From Pantoea alhagi (GTDB taxonomy: Bacteria > Pseudomonadota > Gammaproteobacteria > Enterobacterales > Enterobacteriaceae): a stretch of DNA of 64,000 nt. Below the pieces are notes generated by a model. It saw only the letters and a program-made list of their open reading frames with translations, did not search any database and was not told the origin of the DNA. This document shows, in pieces, positions 17,016-26,027 of the stretch. How positions within the stretch are numbered: the stretch's first letter is position 1; every line of letters starts with the position of its first letter. The stretch lies in the NCBI RefSeq assembly GCF_002101395.1, contig NZ_CP019706.1, forward strand, positions 434,001 through 498,000. The letters run 5' to 3'. The position numbers and the translations under genes were made by a program.

Positions 17016-17844
17016 ACCTTTGATCATCGCCGATAACCTGACGATTCACAGCCATGTCACACCGCTGGTACGGCAGGTAAGTTTTACCCTGGGCCGCGAG
17101 CGCGTAGCGCTGGTTGGCGAATCCGGTTCGGGGAAATCGCTGACGGCACGCTCCCTGATGGGGCTGCTGGCCCCGGGTCTGCATTTGCAGGCGCGTCAGC
17201 TGCAGGTTGCCGGGCGCGATGCGCTGACGCTGAATGAAAAACGCTGGAGCCAGCTGCGCGGCAGCGAACTGGCGATGGTGATGCAGGACCCTAAATATGC
17301 CCTAAACCCCACGCGTACCATCGGCTGGCAGGTAGAGGAGCCGCTGAGACTGCACCATCGTCTGAGCCGCGCCGAGCGTCGGGAAAAGGTTACCGGGATG
17401 CTGGCTGCGGTCGGATTGCCGCAGCCGGTTCAGCTGATGACACGCTATCCGCATCAGCTTTCGGGCGGCATGGGGCAGCGCGTGATGCTGGCGATCGCGC
17501 TGATCGCCGATCCGCAGTTTTTGATCGCTGATGAGCCTACCTCCGCGCTCGACCATGCGATGCGCGATCAGGTGCTGGCGCTGATCCGCCGACTGGTTGA
17601 AGAACGCAACATGGGATTGTTGTTGATCAGCCACGATCTGCAGCAGGTTTCTGAACATTGTGAACGGGTCATGGTGATGTATAAAGGTCAGCTGCTTGAT
17701 AATCTGCCCGCCGCCGAGCTGCCGCGCGCTACCCATCCTTATACGCGCACGCTGTGGTCATGCCGCCCCAGCAAAGCTACGCATGGTCAACTGCTGCCGG
17801 TGCTGGATCGCAGCATGCTGGAGAGGGAGCCTGAGCATGATTAA
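17005..17844 (+). CDS. ABC transporter ATP-binding protein (DppD type)
   Basis: This 279-residue ATPase has Walker A GESGSGKS, a Q-loop near MVMQDPKYALNP, a signature LSGGMGQRV (Met in place of the usual Gln), Walker B LIADEPTSALD and the switch His in ISHDL. HPYTRTLW near the end is the start of the oligopeptide-transporter C-terminal domain. The ATG at 17005 overlaps the permease by 11 nt and is preferred to an upstream ATG at 16984, because it matches family length. It drives import together with the next ATPase. Confidence 0.88.
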   Translation: MATEPLIIADNLTIHSHVTPLVRQVSFTLGRERVALVGESGSGKSLTARSLMGLLAPGLHLQARQLQVAGRDALTLNEKRWSQLRGSELAMVMQDPKYALNPTRTIGWQVEEPLRLHHRLSRAERREKVTGMLAAVGLPQPVQLMTRYPHQLSGGMGQRVMLAIALIADPQFLIADEPTSALDHAMRDQVLALIRRLVEERNMGLLLISHDLQQVSEHCERVMVMYKGQLLDNLPAAELPRATHPYTRTLWSCRPSKATHGQLLPVLDRSMLEREPEHD

Positions 17845-18511
17845 TTTGCAGAACCTTAGCGTGGCACACCGCCAGGGCTACGATTTACGCACCGTGGTGC
17901 ATGAGGTTTCTCTGACGGTAAACGCCGGTGAATGCTTTGGGCTGGTCGGGCCTTCCGGCTGCGGCAAGTCGTCGCTGCTGTGGGTCATGGCGGGCCTGAA
18001 TCCGCACTGGCAGGGAGAGATGCAGCTGGCCGGACATCAGGCGTTGCCGGGTAAAACCTTTACCGGCGACCTGCGTCGTGAGGTGCAGATGGTTTTTCAG
18101 GATCCGTATGCCTCGCTGCATCCGCGCCATCGGCTGCGCCGCACCCTGGCCGAGCCGTTAAAACTGCTGAAGCAGGATAATATTAACGATCGCATTAATG
18201 CAGGCTTTCGCCACGTTGGGCTGGATCCGGCGCTGGCCGATCGCTACCCGCATCAGCTTTCCGGCGGTCAGCGTCAGCGTGTGGCGATTGTGCGTGCGCT
18301 GCTGTTAAAGCCGAAAGTGCTACTGCTGGATGAGCCGACCTCCGCGCTGGATATGTCGGTACAGGCGGAAATCCTCAATCTGCTTAATCAGCTAAAGCAG
18401 CAGGACGGCTTGACCATGGTGCTGGTGAGCCACGATCCGGATGTCATCGATCATATGTGCGATCGCGCGGTACAGATGGCGGAAGGCCGTATTATTGCTA
18501 CCCGCGCCTGA
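17837..18511 (+). CDS. ABC transporter ATP-binding protein (DppF type, short)
   Basis: This 224-residue ATPase has Walker A GPSGCGKS, Q-loop MVFQDPYASLHPR, signature LSGGQRQRV, Walker B LLLDEPTSALD and switch VSHD. It is shorter than DppF/OppF (usually 300 or more) because it lacks the C-terminal oligopeptide domain. The ATG overlaps the preceding gene by 8 nt and follows GAGAGGGAGC, which decides the start against a longer out-of-family frame. It is the last gene of the importer operon. Confidence 0.88.
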   Translation: MINLQNLSVAHRQGYDLRTVVHEVSLTVNAGECFGLVGPSGCGKSSLLWVMAGLNPHWQGEMQLAGHQALPGKTFTGDLRREVQMVFQDPYASLHPRHRLRRTLAEPLKLLKQDNINDRINAGFRHVGLDPALADRYPHQLSGGQRQRVAIVRALLLKPKVLLLDEPTSALDMSVQAEILNLLNQLKQQDGLTMVLVSHDPDVIDHMCDRAVQMAEGRIIATRA

Positions 18512-18566
18512 AACGGCGCGGGACACGTCACCTTTTGCTCTGCGCCTGCTGTGCTTTAGGCTGCTA

Positions 18567-18761
18567 TCAGGAAATCGCAGAATCGGAGGCGTCTTTCTTC
18601 TTGTCTGATTCAAAATGCGTTTTGAACTGCTCATAAATAGAGATCATGTTGCTGGCATCGCCCTGAAGCGGGCTAAGTTTACCGGCGCGTACCAGTTCAA
18701 TTACCAACTGCAGCGCAGCCTGTTTCGGGCTGCTGGAAGGATGAGCAATTTCATTCGACAT
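18567..18761 (-). CDS. Small hypothetical protein (64 residues)
   Basis: I do not recognise this 64-residue protein. It starts MSNEIAHPSSSPKQAALQL, has a predicted helix LVIELVRAGKL and a second helix around MISIYEQFKTHF, and ends in a charged, lysine-rich and serine-rich tail. AGGAACG lies 9 nt before the ATG. It has no signal or membrane segment and is probably cytosolic. It is convergent with the ABC importer operon. Codon use looks like neighbouring genes, which supports it being real. Confidence 0.65.
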   Translation of the reverse strand: MSNEIAHPSSSPKQAALQLVIELVRAGKLSPLQGDASNMISIYEQFKTHFESDKKKDASDSAIS

Positions 18762-19239
18762 AAAAACGTTCCTGTCATTAAGGGTGGAAATGGCAGAGTT
18801 TAGCCTAAACGCCACCAAAAAACCGCGCCTGCGCGTGAGGTTAGCTGGCTGTTTTTTATTGAATCAGATAAATCGCTCTGTTTTTATTTTTACCAATACC
18901 AATAATGCGTTTTATCTGCTGCGCATGAGGATAACGAACCGTCAGCCATTGAGATTCAGCGACGATCCGTTGATTATCAGAGAATTGACTGAATGTCTGT
19001 TTTTTAGAATGGCATCGCTTGCTTATCCCTGGCAGGCAAAATTTTTATTGGCAATCCGCAGTGCTAAGGTGCAAAGAGTAAACCTGCGACCCTGTCAGAT
19101 TACGCCGGGTTTCGTCGTTTAGCGAAACGTCAGGACCAGGCTTAGCTCAGGTAAACAAATCTTCATACGGCCTGATCAGCTATACTTAACAACGGAAGAA
19201 AAAAAGAAGCCGACACCGGGCGCGCAAAAGGAGCTGAGA
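18762..19239. other. Intergenic region of about 480 bp
   Basis: No supportable gene. A forward frame at 18784-19122 exists but has no ribosome-binding site, an odd composition and no recognisable features. The right end carries the AAGGAG before the gene at 19240. Confidence 0.5.
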
Positions 19240-19410
19240 ATGTTGATTGGATTTGTGCTTTTAGTTAGCGCCTGTGGTCATGACGCCTGTGATGCCCTGC
19301 CGGTTACCGAACATATTTATCCCACCCGTGCCGCCTGCGAACATATGGCCACGCGTATTCATCAGCGCCGCCCTAATGCGGTTCTGCTTTGTGGCGAAGT
19401 TCATCGTTAA
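19240..19410 (+). CDS. Small cysteine-containing secreted protein (DUF1482-like)
   Basis: The frame encodes 56 residues: MLIGFVLLVSACGHDACDA, then ITEH-like VTEHIYPTRAACEHM and a final VLLCGEVHR. A short hydrophobic N-terminus and four later cysteines in two pairs resemble DUF1482-type small proteins of enterobacteria. A lipobox-like VSAC is also seen, so it could be a lipoprotein. AAAAGGAGCTGAGA before the ATG is a strong ribosome-binding site. Function is unknown and the family assignment is tentative. Confidence 0.6.
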   Translation: MLIGFVLLVSACGHDACDALPVTEHIYPTRAACEHMATRIHQRRPNAVLLCGEVHR

Positions 19411-19559
19411 TGATCCGTGCGGGCACCTTCTTGTTCACCGGGCTATCAGGTAAGAGAACGTAAACATGTCCTTTAATGGCGGCTGGCAGGTTGCTATCCG
19501 CCATTAAAAAGGTCAAAATATGAGCTGTTATTGCCCTTACCAACATCGTTGTGAATCCC

Positions 19560-19796
19560 ATGAAAAATCGTAAGCCCCGTCGTCCCAGCGGACGATGGAT
19601 TTATTACATTCTGGAAGATGGTATTCTCTGGCCCTGCCCGGTACGCTGGGAATGGGAAAGTGGTTACGACGGCTGGTTGCCGTTCTATTTCTCACCAACG
19701 CTGGAGTTTGTTGCAGGCGATCCGGCCAAGGCCTGGCGCGTTCCCGGTTCTGGTAATCGTCCGGCACGCCGTCTGCACTGGCCTGAAGCGGCCTGA
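19560..19796 (+). CDS. Small hypothetical protein, aromatic-rich (78 residues)
   Basis: I do not recognise this protein of 78 residues. It is basic at the start (MKNRKPRRPSGRW), strongly aromatic in the middle (WIYYILEDGILWPCPVRWEWE, split here at 20 residues by family spacing) and ends RRLHWPEAA. The composition is unlike random sequence. A GTG three codons upstream (19551) is an alternative start. No good ribosome-binding site is seen at either. Confidence 0.5.
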   Translation: MKNRKPRRPSGRWIYYILEDGILWPCPVRWEWESGYDGWLPFYFSPTLEFVAGDPAKAWRVPGSGNRPARRLHWPEAA

Positions 19797-20371
19797 AGTA
19801 ATAAATCTGTCTGTTACGCATAATGTCATCACTTCCCCTGTAACGAATGAAAAACCCGACCGTAAATACGCGTCGGGAAAGTGTTTCCATACCTCAAAGG
19901 GGAAAAGCCATCATAAATGGCAAACTGAAGCGCACAATGCCACATCACCAGCAGTGCGCGGATAATATAACACAATCTTAACTATTCTGGCGTTAAGGAA
20001 TCGTAAAGAAAACCCTGTTACGCCAGATTAATCAGTGGTTTCAGCAACATCACCTTCCCCTGCGCTTTACACAGCCGAACATATCAATAAGCTTTATTAC
20101 TATAGTTAAAACGTTGGCCTCGCTGTTTTCATGCCTGCTTTTATCGTGCCGCCTGGCTTTTCCCCAGTAGTTGTCTCTGTGCCAGGCGCTTATTAGCAGG
20201 CAGGAAGCGCTATCTGGCCGGGGCGATGATAAAAGCTGCTCCAGTCCTGATGCACAAAAACAGCACCTCTTCTTTTTTTGACAGCAATTCCCTCATCATT
20301 ATTCACTTTTCATCAGGATCAATTATCGTTAAGGTGAGTTCATCAGCAAGATAATTACTCAGGGAACCGTT
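19797..20371. other. Intergenic region of about 575 bp upstream of sad
   Basis: No supportable gene on either strand. A small hairpin CCCGAC/GTCGGG occurs near 19857-19880. A reverse frame at 19537-19890 overlaps the gene at 19560 and lacks any support. The right end must hold the sad promoter and has AGGGA before its ATG. Confidence 0.5.
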
Positions 20372-21760
20372 ATGTCATTTTCTCCAGAAACGCATGCTAT
20401 TTCGCGCAATCCTGCCAGCGGCGAGATTCTTTCTGCCCGTCCTTACATCAGCGCGCAGCAGGTTGATGCGGCTATCGCCGAAAACCATCAGGCCTTCCGG
20501 CAATGGCGACAGCAACCGCTGGCGCGGCGTGCACAAAAATTACGCGATCTCGCTACCGCTATCCGGGCACGTGGCGAAGAGATGGCGCAGATGATTACCG
20601 CCGAGATGGGTAAACCGATTCTGCAGGCGCGTGGCGAAGTAGAAAAATCGGCGCAGCTCTGCGACTGGTATGCTGAACATGGCCCCGCCATGCTGGCAGC
20701 CGAGCCGACGCAGGTAGAAAATAATCAGGCCGTGATTGAGTATCGTCCGCTTGGCCCGGTGCTGGCAGTAATGCCCTGGAATTTTCCGCTATGGCAGGTG
20801 TTGCGCGGCGCCGTACCGATTTTACTGGCGGGCAATAGCTATCTGTTGAAACATGCGCCGAACGTCGTGGGCTGCGCTCTGCTGATTGAGGAACTGTTTA
20901 ACGATGCCGGTTTACCTTCTCACCTGCTCCGGGTGATTAACGCCACCAACGACGGCGTGAGTCAGGCGATTAACGATGCGCGTATTGCGGCGGTAACGGT
21001 AACCGGCAGCGTACGGGCCGGAGCGGCGATCGGCGCACAGGCTGGCGCGGCGCTGAAAAAATGCGTGCTGGAACTGGGCGGTTCGGATCCGTTTATTGTT
21101 CTGAAGGATGCCGATCTGGATGCGGCGGTGCAGGCTGCTGTTGCCGGACGCTATCAGAATACCGGGCAGGTATGTGCCGCAGCCAAGCGTTTTATTATTG
21201 AACGTGACATTGCCGACGCCTTTAGTGAAAAGTTTGTCGCGGCCGCAAAGCAGCTGAAAATGGGCGATCCGCGCGTGGAAGACAACACCATCGGCCCGAT
21301 GGCGCGCTACGACCTGCGCGATGAACTTCATCAGCAGGTTATGGCGACGCTGGCTGAAGGCGCAACCCTGCTGGCAGGAGGAGAGAAGCTGGCCGGTGAA
21401 GGCAACTACTACATGCCGACCGTGCTGGGCAACGTGACGCCCGCGATGACGGCGTTTCGTCAGGAGATGTTTGGTCCGGTAGCGGCAATCACCGTGGCGG
21501 ATAACGCCGAACATGCGCTACAGCTGGCGAATGACAGCGATTTCGGCCTGATGGCTACCATCTACAGCGCAGACGACGCGCTGGCGGCTGACATGGCGGA
21601 ACGTCTGGAATGCGGCGGCGTGTTTATCAATGGCTACAGCGCCAGCGATGCACGCGTTGCTTTCGGCGGCGTGAAAAAAAGCGGCTTTGGTCGTGAGCTG
21701 TCGCACTTCGGCCTGCATGAGTTTTGTAATGTGCAGACCGTGTGGCGTAACCGTCGCTAA
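20372..21760 (+). CDS. sad: Succinate-semialdehyde dehydrogenase Sad (YneI)
   Basis: This 462-residue aldehyde dehydrogenase oxidises succinate semialdehyde to succinate with NAD(P). Long identical stretches match Escherichia Sad: AVIEYRPLGPVLAVMPWNFP, RAGAAIGAQAGAALKKCV, and FGGVKKSGFGRELS. The catalytic Cys268 (GQVCAAAKR) and general base Glu234 (LELGGSDP) are present. Length is normal. AGGGAACCG precedes the ATG. A hairpin terminator follows. Confidence 0.93.
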   Translation: MSFSPETHAISRNPASGEILSARPYISAQQVDAAIAENHQAFRQWRQQPLARRAQKLRDLATAIRARGEEMAQMITAEMGKPILQARGEVEKSAQLCDWYAEHGPAMLAAEPTQVENNQAVIEYRPLGPVLAVMPWNFPLWQVLRGAVPILLAGNSYLLKHAPNVVGCALLIEELFNDAGLPSHLLRVINATNDGVSQAINDARIAAVTVTGSVRAGAAIGAQAGAALKKCVLELGGSDPFIVLKDADLDAAVQAAVAGRYQNTGQVCAAAKRFIIERDIADAFSEKFVAAAKQLKMGDPRVEDNTIGPMARYDLRDELHQQVMATLAEGATLLAGGEKLAGEGNYYMPTVLGNVTPAMTAFRQEMFGPVAAITVADNAEHALQLANDSDFGLMATIYSADDALAADMAERLECGGVFINGYSASDARVAFGGVKKSGFGRELSHFGLHEFCNVQTVWRNRR

Positions 21761-21771
21761 TATCATGATCT

Positions 21772-21800
21772 GGCCTGAAAGTAGCTATTTCAGGCCTTTG
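21772..21800 (+). terminator. Intrinsic terminator after sad
   Basis: GGCCTGAAA pairs with TTTCAGGCC around a 7-nt loop, followed by TTTGCAAT. Confidence 0.65.
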
Positions 21801-21819
21801 CAATAAGGGAAACAGACGT

Positions 21820-22155
21820 TTGTATAAAAAGTGGATAGTTCTGCTGTTGCTGGGCGTGGCAGGCGTGATGGCATGGCGCTACATAACCCATGTCGATCCT
21901 GACGATCAGGATTATTATTCAGCGATCCTGTGTGGCGTGGTCGGTAAACAGAACGATAACTACGCTGCGAGTATGCGTAATATCATTGAAGGAAGTAATA
22001 ATGAGTATGCATTGCAACGTATCAGGTTTAACCGTATCGCAGCCGAGCGGGCGATAAATGCCTGGGAAACACTGCCTGATGCGGAAAAAAGCACACTGGC
22101 TCAGGATACAAATGCCTGCCAGCACGCTCTGACTGCCTTAGTGGTTAATCCGTAA
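21820..22155 (+). CDS. Small membrane-anchored/secreted hypothetical protein
   Basis: This 111-residue protein starts at a TTG codon (21820-21822) with AAGGGA just before it; no ATG fits. It has an N-terminal hydrophobic helix (MYKKWIVLLLLGVAGVMAW) that acts as anchor or uncleaved signal. The rest is soluble, with two cysteines (ILCGVV and DTNACQHAL) that could form a disulphide bond in the periplasm. I do not recognise the family. A hairpin follows the stop. Confidence 0.65.
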   Translation: MYKKWIVLLLLGVAGVMAWRYITHVDPDDQDYYSAILCGVVGKQNDNYAASMRNIIEGSNNEYALQRIRFNRIAAERAINAWETLPDAEKSTLAQDTNACQHALTALVVNP

Positions 22156-22175
22156 ACGCCCCTCTGTTTCTCTCT

Positions 22176-22207
22176 GTGAAAAAGCTGGCGCTAATCCGCT
22201 TTTTCAC
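22176..22207 (+). terminator. Hairpin after the small membrane-protein gene
   Basis: GTGAAAAAGC and GCTTTTTCAC pair perfectly around a 12-nt loop. It has no long U-tract beyond the stem, so it is a probable but not certain terminator. Confidence 0.55.
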
Positions 22208-22320
22208 ATTCTCATTTACAGCTCTCTTCCAGCCACTATCCTTGTTAATCTTAGCGACCCACTCCGCCTTTGCTGGCGTGAGGCGGCAAAAAATCGATTT
22301 GTTATCTGAAGGAGAACCCG

Positions 22321-23142
22321 GTGGCGGTAAAATTGGTTGCGGTTGATATGGATGGAACATTTCTTGATTCTGCCAAACGTTATAACAAAACGCGTTTTTT
22401 GCGTCAGTATGCTCAGCTGAAAGAACGAAACATCCGGTTTGTGGTGGCCAGCGGCAATCAGTATTATCAGCTGCACAGCTATTTCCCTGAAATCGCTGAT
22501 GAAATCGCCTTTGTGGCGGAAAACGGCGCCTGGATCAGCGATCAAAATCAAGAGGTGTTTTGCGGGGAACTGAGTGCAGAGAGTGTCCGGCAGGTGCTGG
22601 CAATCTTAGCCGAAGAGCCGGAAATTCATACTGTGGTTTGCGGCAAGCGTAGTGCTTATATCTCTCCCTCGATGCCGGACGAGGTGGTGGCGCTCCTGTC
22701 AAATCACTATCGTCGCCTGGAAAAGTGCGCCGATCTCAACAATATTGATGACACTATTTTTAAATTTTCGCTTAATCTGCCGCATGATGGCGTCGCTCCG
22801 CTAATTGAGCGGTTAACCAAAGCGCTTAATGCGGCAAAGAATATTGTGCATCCGGTTTCCAGCGGTTTCGGCTTTGTTGACCTTATTATTCCTGGCCTGC
22901 ACAAGGCGCACGGGATCGGCTTGCTTCAGCAGCGTTGGGGCATTGATGATTGCGAGGTAGTGGCGATCGGCGATAGCGGCAATGATATCGAAATGCTGCG
23001 TCATGCGGGCTACAGCTTTGCAATGGCGAACGCCACAGAAGCGGTAACGACGGCAGCGCGCTACCGTACAGAGAGTCATGATGATGAAGGCGCGCTGAAT
23101 GTCATCGCACGCCTGCTGGCAAAAGAGTATCCCTTCAACTGA
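22321..23142 (+). CDS. HAD-family sugar phosphatase (YbiV-like)
   Basis: This 273-residue Cof-type HAD hydrolase has the nucleophile motif DMDGTFLD (residues 9-16), a SGN motif, and the final GDSGNDIEML motif that binds magnesium. FVVASGNQYYQL and SLNLPHDG, SGFGFVDLIIPGLHKAHGI correspond closely to Escherichia YbiV (SupH), which dephosphorylates sugar phosphates. It starts with GTG, preceded by GAAGGAGAACCC. It is convergent with the SDR gene. Confidence 0.88.
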   Translation: MAVKLVAVDMDGTFLDSAKRYNKTRFLRQYAQLKERNIRFVVASGNQYYQLHSYFPEIADEIAFVAENGAWISDQNQEVFCGELSAESVRQVLAILAEEPEIHTVVCGKRSAYISPSMPDEVVALLSNHYRRLEKCADLNNIDDTIFKFSLNLPHDGVAPLIERLTKALNAAKNIVHPVSSGFGFVDLIIPGLHKAHGIGLLQQRWGIDDCEVVAIGDSGNDIEMLRHAGYSFAMANATEAVTTAARYRTESHDDEGALNVIARLLAKEYPFN

Positions 23143-23159
23143 TCCCGCTTTCCTGAATG

Positions 23160-23180
23160 ACGGCAGCGTGTGGCTGCCGT
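23160..23180. terminator. Hairpin between the YbiV-like and SDR genes
   Basis: ACGGCAGC and GCTGCCGT pair around a 5-nt loop in the gap between convergent genes. No U-tract follows, so termination is uncertain. Confidence 0.45.
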
Positions 23181-23189
23181 ACTCTCGTA

Positions 23190-24047
23190 TCAGATAACCG
23201 CAACGCCGCCGGTAACCGCAACGGTTGAGCCAGAAATATAGCTGGCCTCATCGCTGGCAAGCATCACATAGGCGGGTGCCAGTTCGGCCGGTTGCCCGAC
23301 GCGCTGGAGCGGTACTTCACTACCCAAATTTTTCACCTGCTCTGCGGGCATAGTGGAGGGGATCAGCGGCGTCCAGATGGGACCAGGCGCCACTACATTA
23401 GAGCGAATACCCTTTTCAGCCAGCAACGCAGCCAGGCTGCCGGAGAAATTAACGATTGCCGCTTTGGTTGCTGAATAGGCAATCAGTTTCGGTTTCGGCT
23501 GGTCGGCATTAACCGAGGCGGTATTAATAATGGATGAGCCAGCAGGCATATGCGGCACCGCCGCTTTGCAGAGATAAAACATGCCGTAAAGATTGGTTTT
23601 CATCGTACGGTCAAATTCATCATCGCTGATCTCATCCAACGAATCCCGGGTCATCTGAAAGGCCGCATTATTAACCAGGATATCGATCTGTCCGAAGTTG
23701 CTGACCGCCTGCTGAATAATATGGCGGCAGTGTTCCGCTTCGGTAATATCGCCTGGCACCAGCACAGCTTTTTGCCCTGCTTCTTCAATCAGGCGAGCGG
23801 TATCTTTGGCATCTTCATGCTCATTCAGATAAGAAATCAGCACATCGGCCCCTTCACGTGCATAGGCAATAGCCACGGCGCGACCAATCCCGGAATCCCC
23901 CCCGGTAATAATCGCTTTTTTACCCGCAAGGCGGCCCGAACCTTTATAGCTGGTTTCACCGTGATCGGGCGCTGGCTGCATATCAAAAATAGTGCCGGGT
24001 ACATCTTGCTGCTGCTCTGGCTGCGGTGGCTGTGGTCGACTGGTCAT
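23190..24047 (-). CDS. SDR oxidoreductase, YghA/stress type
   Basis: This 285-residue short-chain dehydrogenase has the cofactor motif GGDSGIGRA, NNAA, the catalytic Ser in INTASVNADQPK and the YSATKAA motif, with the C-terminal GSTVAVTGGVAV. The N-terminal extension of about 45 residues (rich in Pro and Gln, ending AGKKAIITGG) is typical of YghA and of Bacillus general-stress SDRs. The substrate is unknown. The ATG at 24047 follows AAAGGAGACG and is preferred to an upstream ATG at 24095. Confidence 0.88.
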   Translation of the reverse strand: MTSRPQPPQPEQQQDVPGTIFDMQPAPDHGETSYKGSGRLAGKKAIITGGDSGIGRAVAIAYAREGADVLISYLNEHEDAKDTARLIEEAGQKAVLVPGDITEAEHCRHIIQQAVSNFGQIDILVNNAAFQMTRDSLDEISDDEFDRTMKTNLYGMFYLCKAAVPHMPAGSSIINTASVNADQPKPKLIAYSATKAAIVNFSGSLAALLAEKGIRSNVVAPGPIWTPLIPSTMPAEQVKNLGSEVPLQRVGQPAELAPAYVMLASDEASYISGSTVAVTGGVAVI

Positions 24048-24207
24048 AACAGAAACGTCTCCTTTCAGGTGAACGGCGACAAAGGCCGTCAACACAACTA
24101 AAGATCATCTTATTATTCAGTGAATACAGCAGCATAAGCTGCTGTGACTGAATAACCGAATACCGTTTCAGTATAGTTGACTCACTCGTAACGCAAGCGC
24201 AGCGGCA

Positions 24208-25239
24208 TTATCTCTGATAAACCGGCAGCACATTCAGGCGGCTGTGGGTGCGCTGAATATCATCCAGCTCCACACCCTGCGTCAGAGTCGCCAGGGGATA
24301 ATTCGTGGTTAAAAATAGCCGGCACTGGAGATCGTAGAGCACATCAATCACATTAATAAAACGCTGCTGAATGGCGGGTGAAACCCGGGCCAACGGCGGC
24401 ACATCTTCCACCAGCCACTGCGGGTATTGCTCGCAGAGCTGCAAATAGTCCATCACCGCGGTTGGCGCTGCGCACAGCGCGTTGAAAGAAAAATGCAGAA
24501 ACGCCCCGGCAGGTGAGAGCGTTTCAAGTATACGATAGCCTGCCTTTAACGGCAGCGGAGCTTCTGCCGGGGCAGGCAGTTCCAGCCGTTGCCGCTGCGC
24601 CTGCGTGGCGGCAATCAGCAGTCCGCCATATCTGAACGCGCCCTGAGCTTCATGAGTTAGCGTGCGGTAATCTTTTTCTCCGGTTAGTGCGATGACCTCC
24701 ATTTTCTCTCTGATTAATGCAATCGACGAGAGAAAGCGCTGATGATAGAGCGGATTAGCCAGCAGATTTTCCGGTGGATGGTTTGAGGTCGCAACCAGCA
24801 ATACGCCGCGCTGAAACAGCTGCTCCAGCAAAGGCTTGATGAGCATCGCATCACCAATATCATGCAGATGAAATTCATCAAAGCAGAGCAGCTGACAACG
24901 GCCAATGCAGGCTTCTATCGCGGCCTCAACGCTACTGCCGCGCGCAATTATCTGATGCAGTTCGCGGAAAAAAAGATGAAAGTGTACGCGTTTTTTCTGC
25001 GCCAGCGGTGCCCAGTTAAAAAACGCATCGGCAATAAATGATTTGCCGCGTCCCGGCTCGCCCCAGATGTAGAGCCCGTGATGAAACCGCTGAGCGTGTG
25101 ACAGCACCGGCGCGATTAACGCATCCAGACGGGTAATAAGCTGTAGCTGTTGCCCGTCCAGAACGATGTTTTTTTCTGCGGCCTGCTGCTGCATGACTTG
25201 TTGAAAAGCAGATGCACTCTGCCGTCGTGTTTCCATCAT
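24208..25239 (-). CDS. ZapE/AFG1-like ATPase (divergent paralogue)
   Basis: This 343-residue AAA-type ATPase of the AFG1/ZapE family has Walker A GEPGRGKS, Walker B LLCFDEFHLHDIGDA, LLVATSNHPPENL and the C-terminal RFINVIDVLYD. ZapE acts at the division ring in Escherichia, but this sequence differs clearly from Escherichia ZapE in length and in motif residues, so it is probably a paralogue with a separate role. Two adjacent ATG codons occur at 25236 and 25239. The latter has a better spaced GGGG upstream. The gene is transcribed alone. Confidence 0.8.
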   Translation of the reverse strand: MMETRRQSASAFQQVMQQQAAEKNIVLDGQQLQLITRLDALIAPVLSHAQRFHHGLYIWGEPGRGKSFIADAFFNWAPLAQKKRVHFHLFFRELHQIIARGSSVEAAIEACIGRCQLLCFDEFHLHDIGDAMLIKPLLEQLFQRGVLLVATSNHPPENLLANPLYHQRFLSSIALIREKMEVIALTGEKDYRTLTHEAQGAFRYGGLLIAATQAQRQRLELPAPAEAPLPLKAGYRILETLSPAGAFLHFSFNALCAAPTAVMDYLQLCEQYPQWLVEDVPPLARVSPAIQQRFINVIDVLYDLQCRLFLTTNYPLATLTQGVELDDIQRTHSRLNVLPVYQR

Positions 25240-26027
25240 CTCACTGCCCCGTTGCGTTATCTCTCCGCTATCATAGCCAGGGCAGAAACTAATAACAGCA
25301 GGGCGAAGGCGCGCTGTAGAGGAAAACGTTAAGCGGTATGCGGTTACAGGATTCAGCATCCATCCACATGCGCTAATATCTGGCAGCTCTGCCCGCCGCA
25401 TGCGTGATGCCGAAGGGGCAACGCAGTAACGAGCCCCGGCACATCTACTCTTCGTGCTGTTTACAATTGCCCCTCACCTTCCTGCTTTTTTCATCTATAA
25501 ACAAAGTGTTTAAAGTGGCTCAATTTTCCATAACACAAGCATGCCCGGCTATTACTGGAAAAAAGGCGAAGTCATTTCTCAACACGCTATTATTTATCGG
25601 TTTAATTTTCTCTGGCGGCGTTTATTAATAAATAAGCTGGCACTGTTGCCGTCACGCTTATTTAGCCAAATGCATTAATAAAACTCACTTCTTTATCTTT
25701 ACCCCTATAAGGTTATTCCTAACTTATTAGGGTCAGGCGCGCATTTCTTGCGCAGCGATCAGGCTTGCCTATACTTAGGCTAACCTCTTTCATTGTTAAA
25801 TTATTTAATTAAATCACTATAAACAAACGTAACCGTAATTAGTCTTTTATCACTTTATTAATTTGACAGGGCTCCCCAGCCTCTACTCTTGCTTATACAG
25901 CCAATAGGTTCTGCCTCCTGGTCATGCTTTTTAATGGCCTGCAAATTTGAGCGGCTTTTGCCGATATTTTTGATTCAGCAGATGTGGCTGCGCGCTTTTT
26001 TATGCAGGCAAAGCTGCAGGAGAGATA
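25240..26027. other. Intergenic/promoter region of about 790 bp upstream of the fusion gene
   Basis: No supportable gene. The stretch 25640-25960 is markedly AT-rich. The region separates the reverse ZapE-like gene from the forward fusion gene and must hold both promoters. CTGCAGGAGAG lies just before the ATG at 26028. Confidence 0.5.

Noticed and set aside
18784..19122. 112-residue forward frame before the DUF1482-like gene
   Set aside because: No ribosome-binding site, unusual composition and no recognisable features.
19537..19890. 117-residue reverse frame overlapping the aromatic-rich small gene
   Set aside because: No start signal; better explained as antisense of the forward frame.
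20912..21514. 200-residue reverse frame within sad
   Set aside because: It lies entirely opposite sad, which is well supported.
25404..25628. 74-residue forward frame before the fusion gene
   Set aside because: No ribosome-binding site or family features; AT-rich and probably non-coding.
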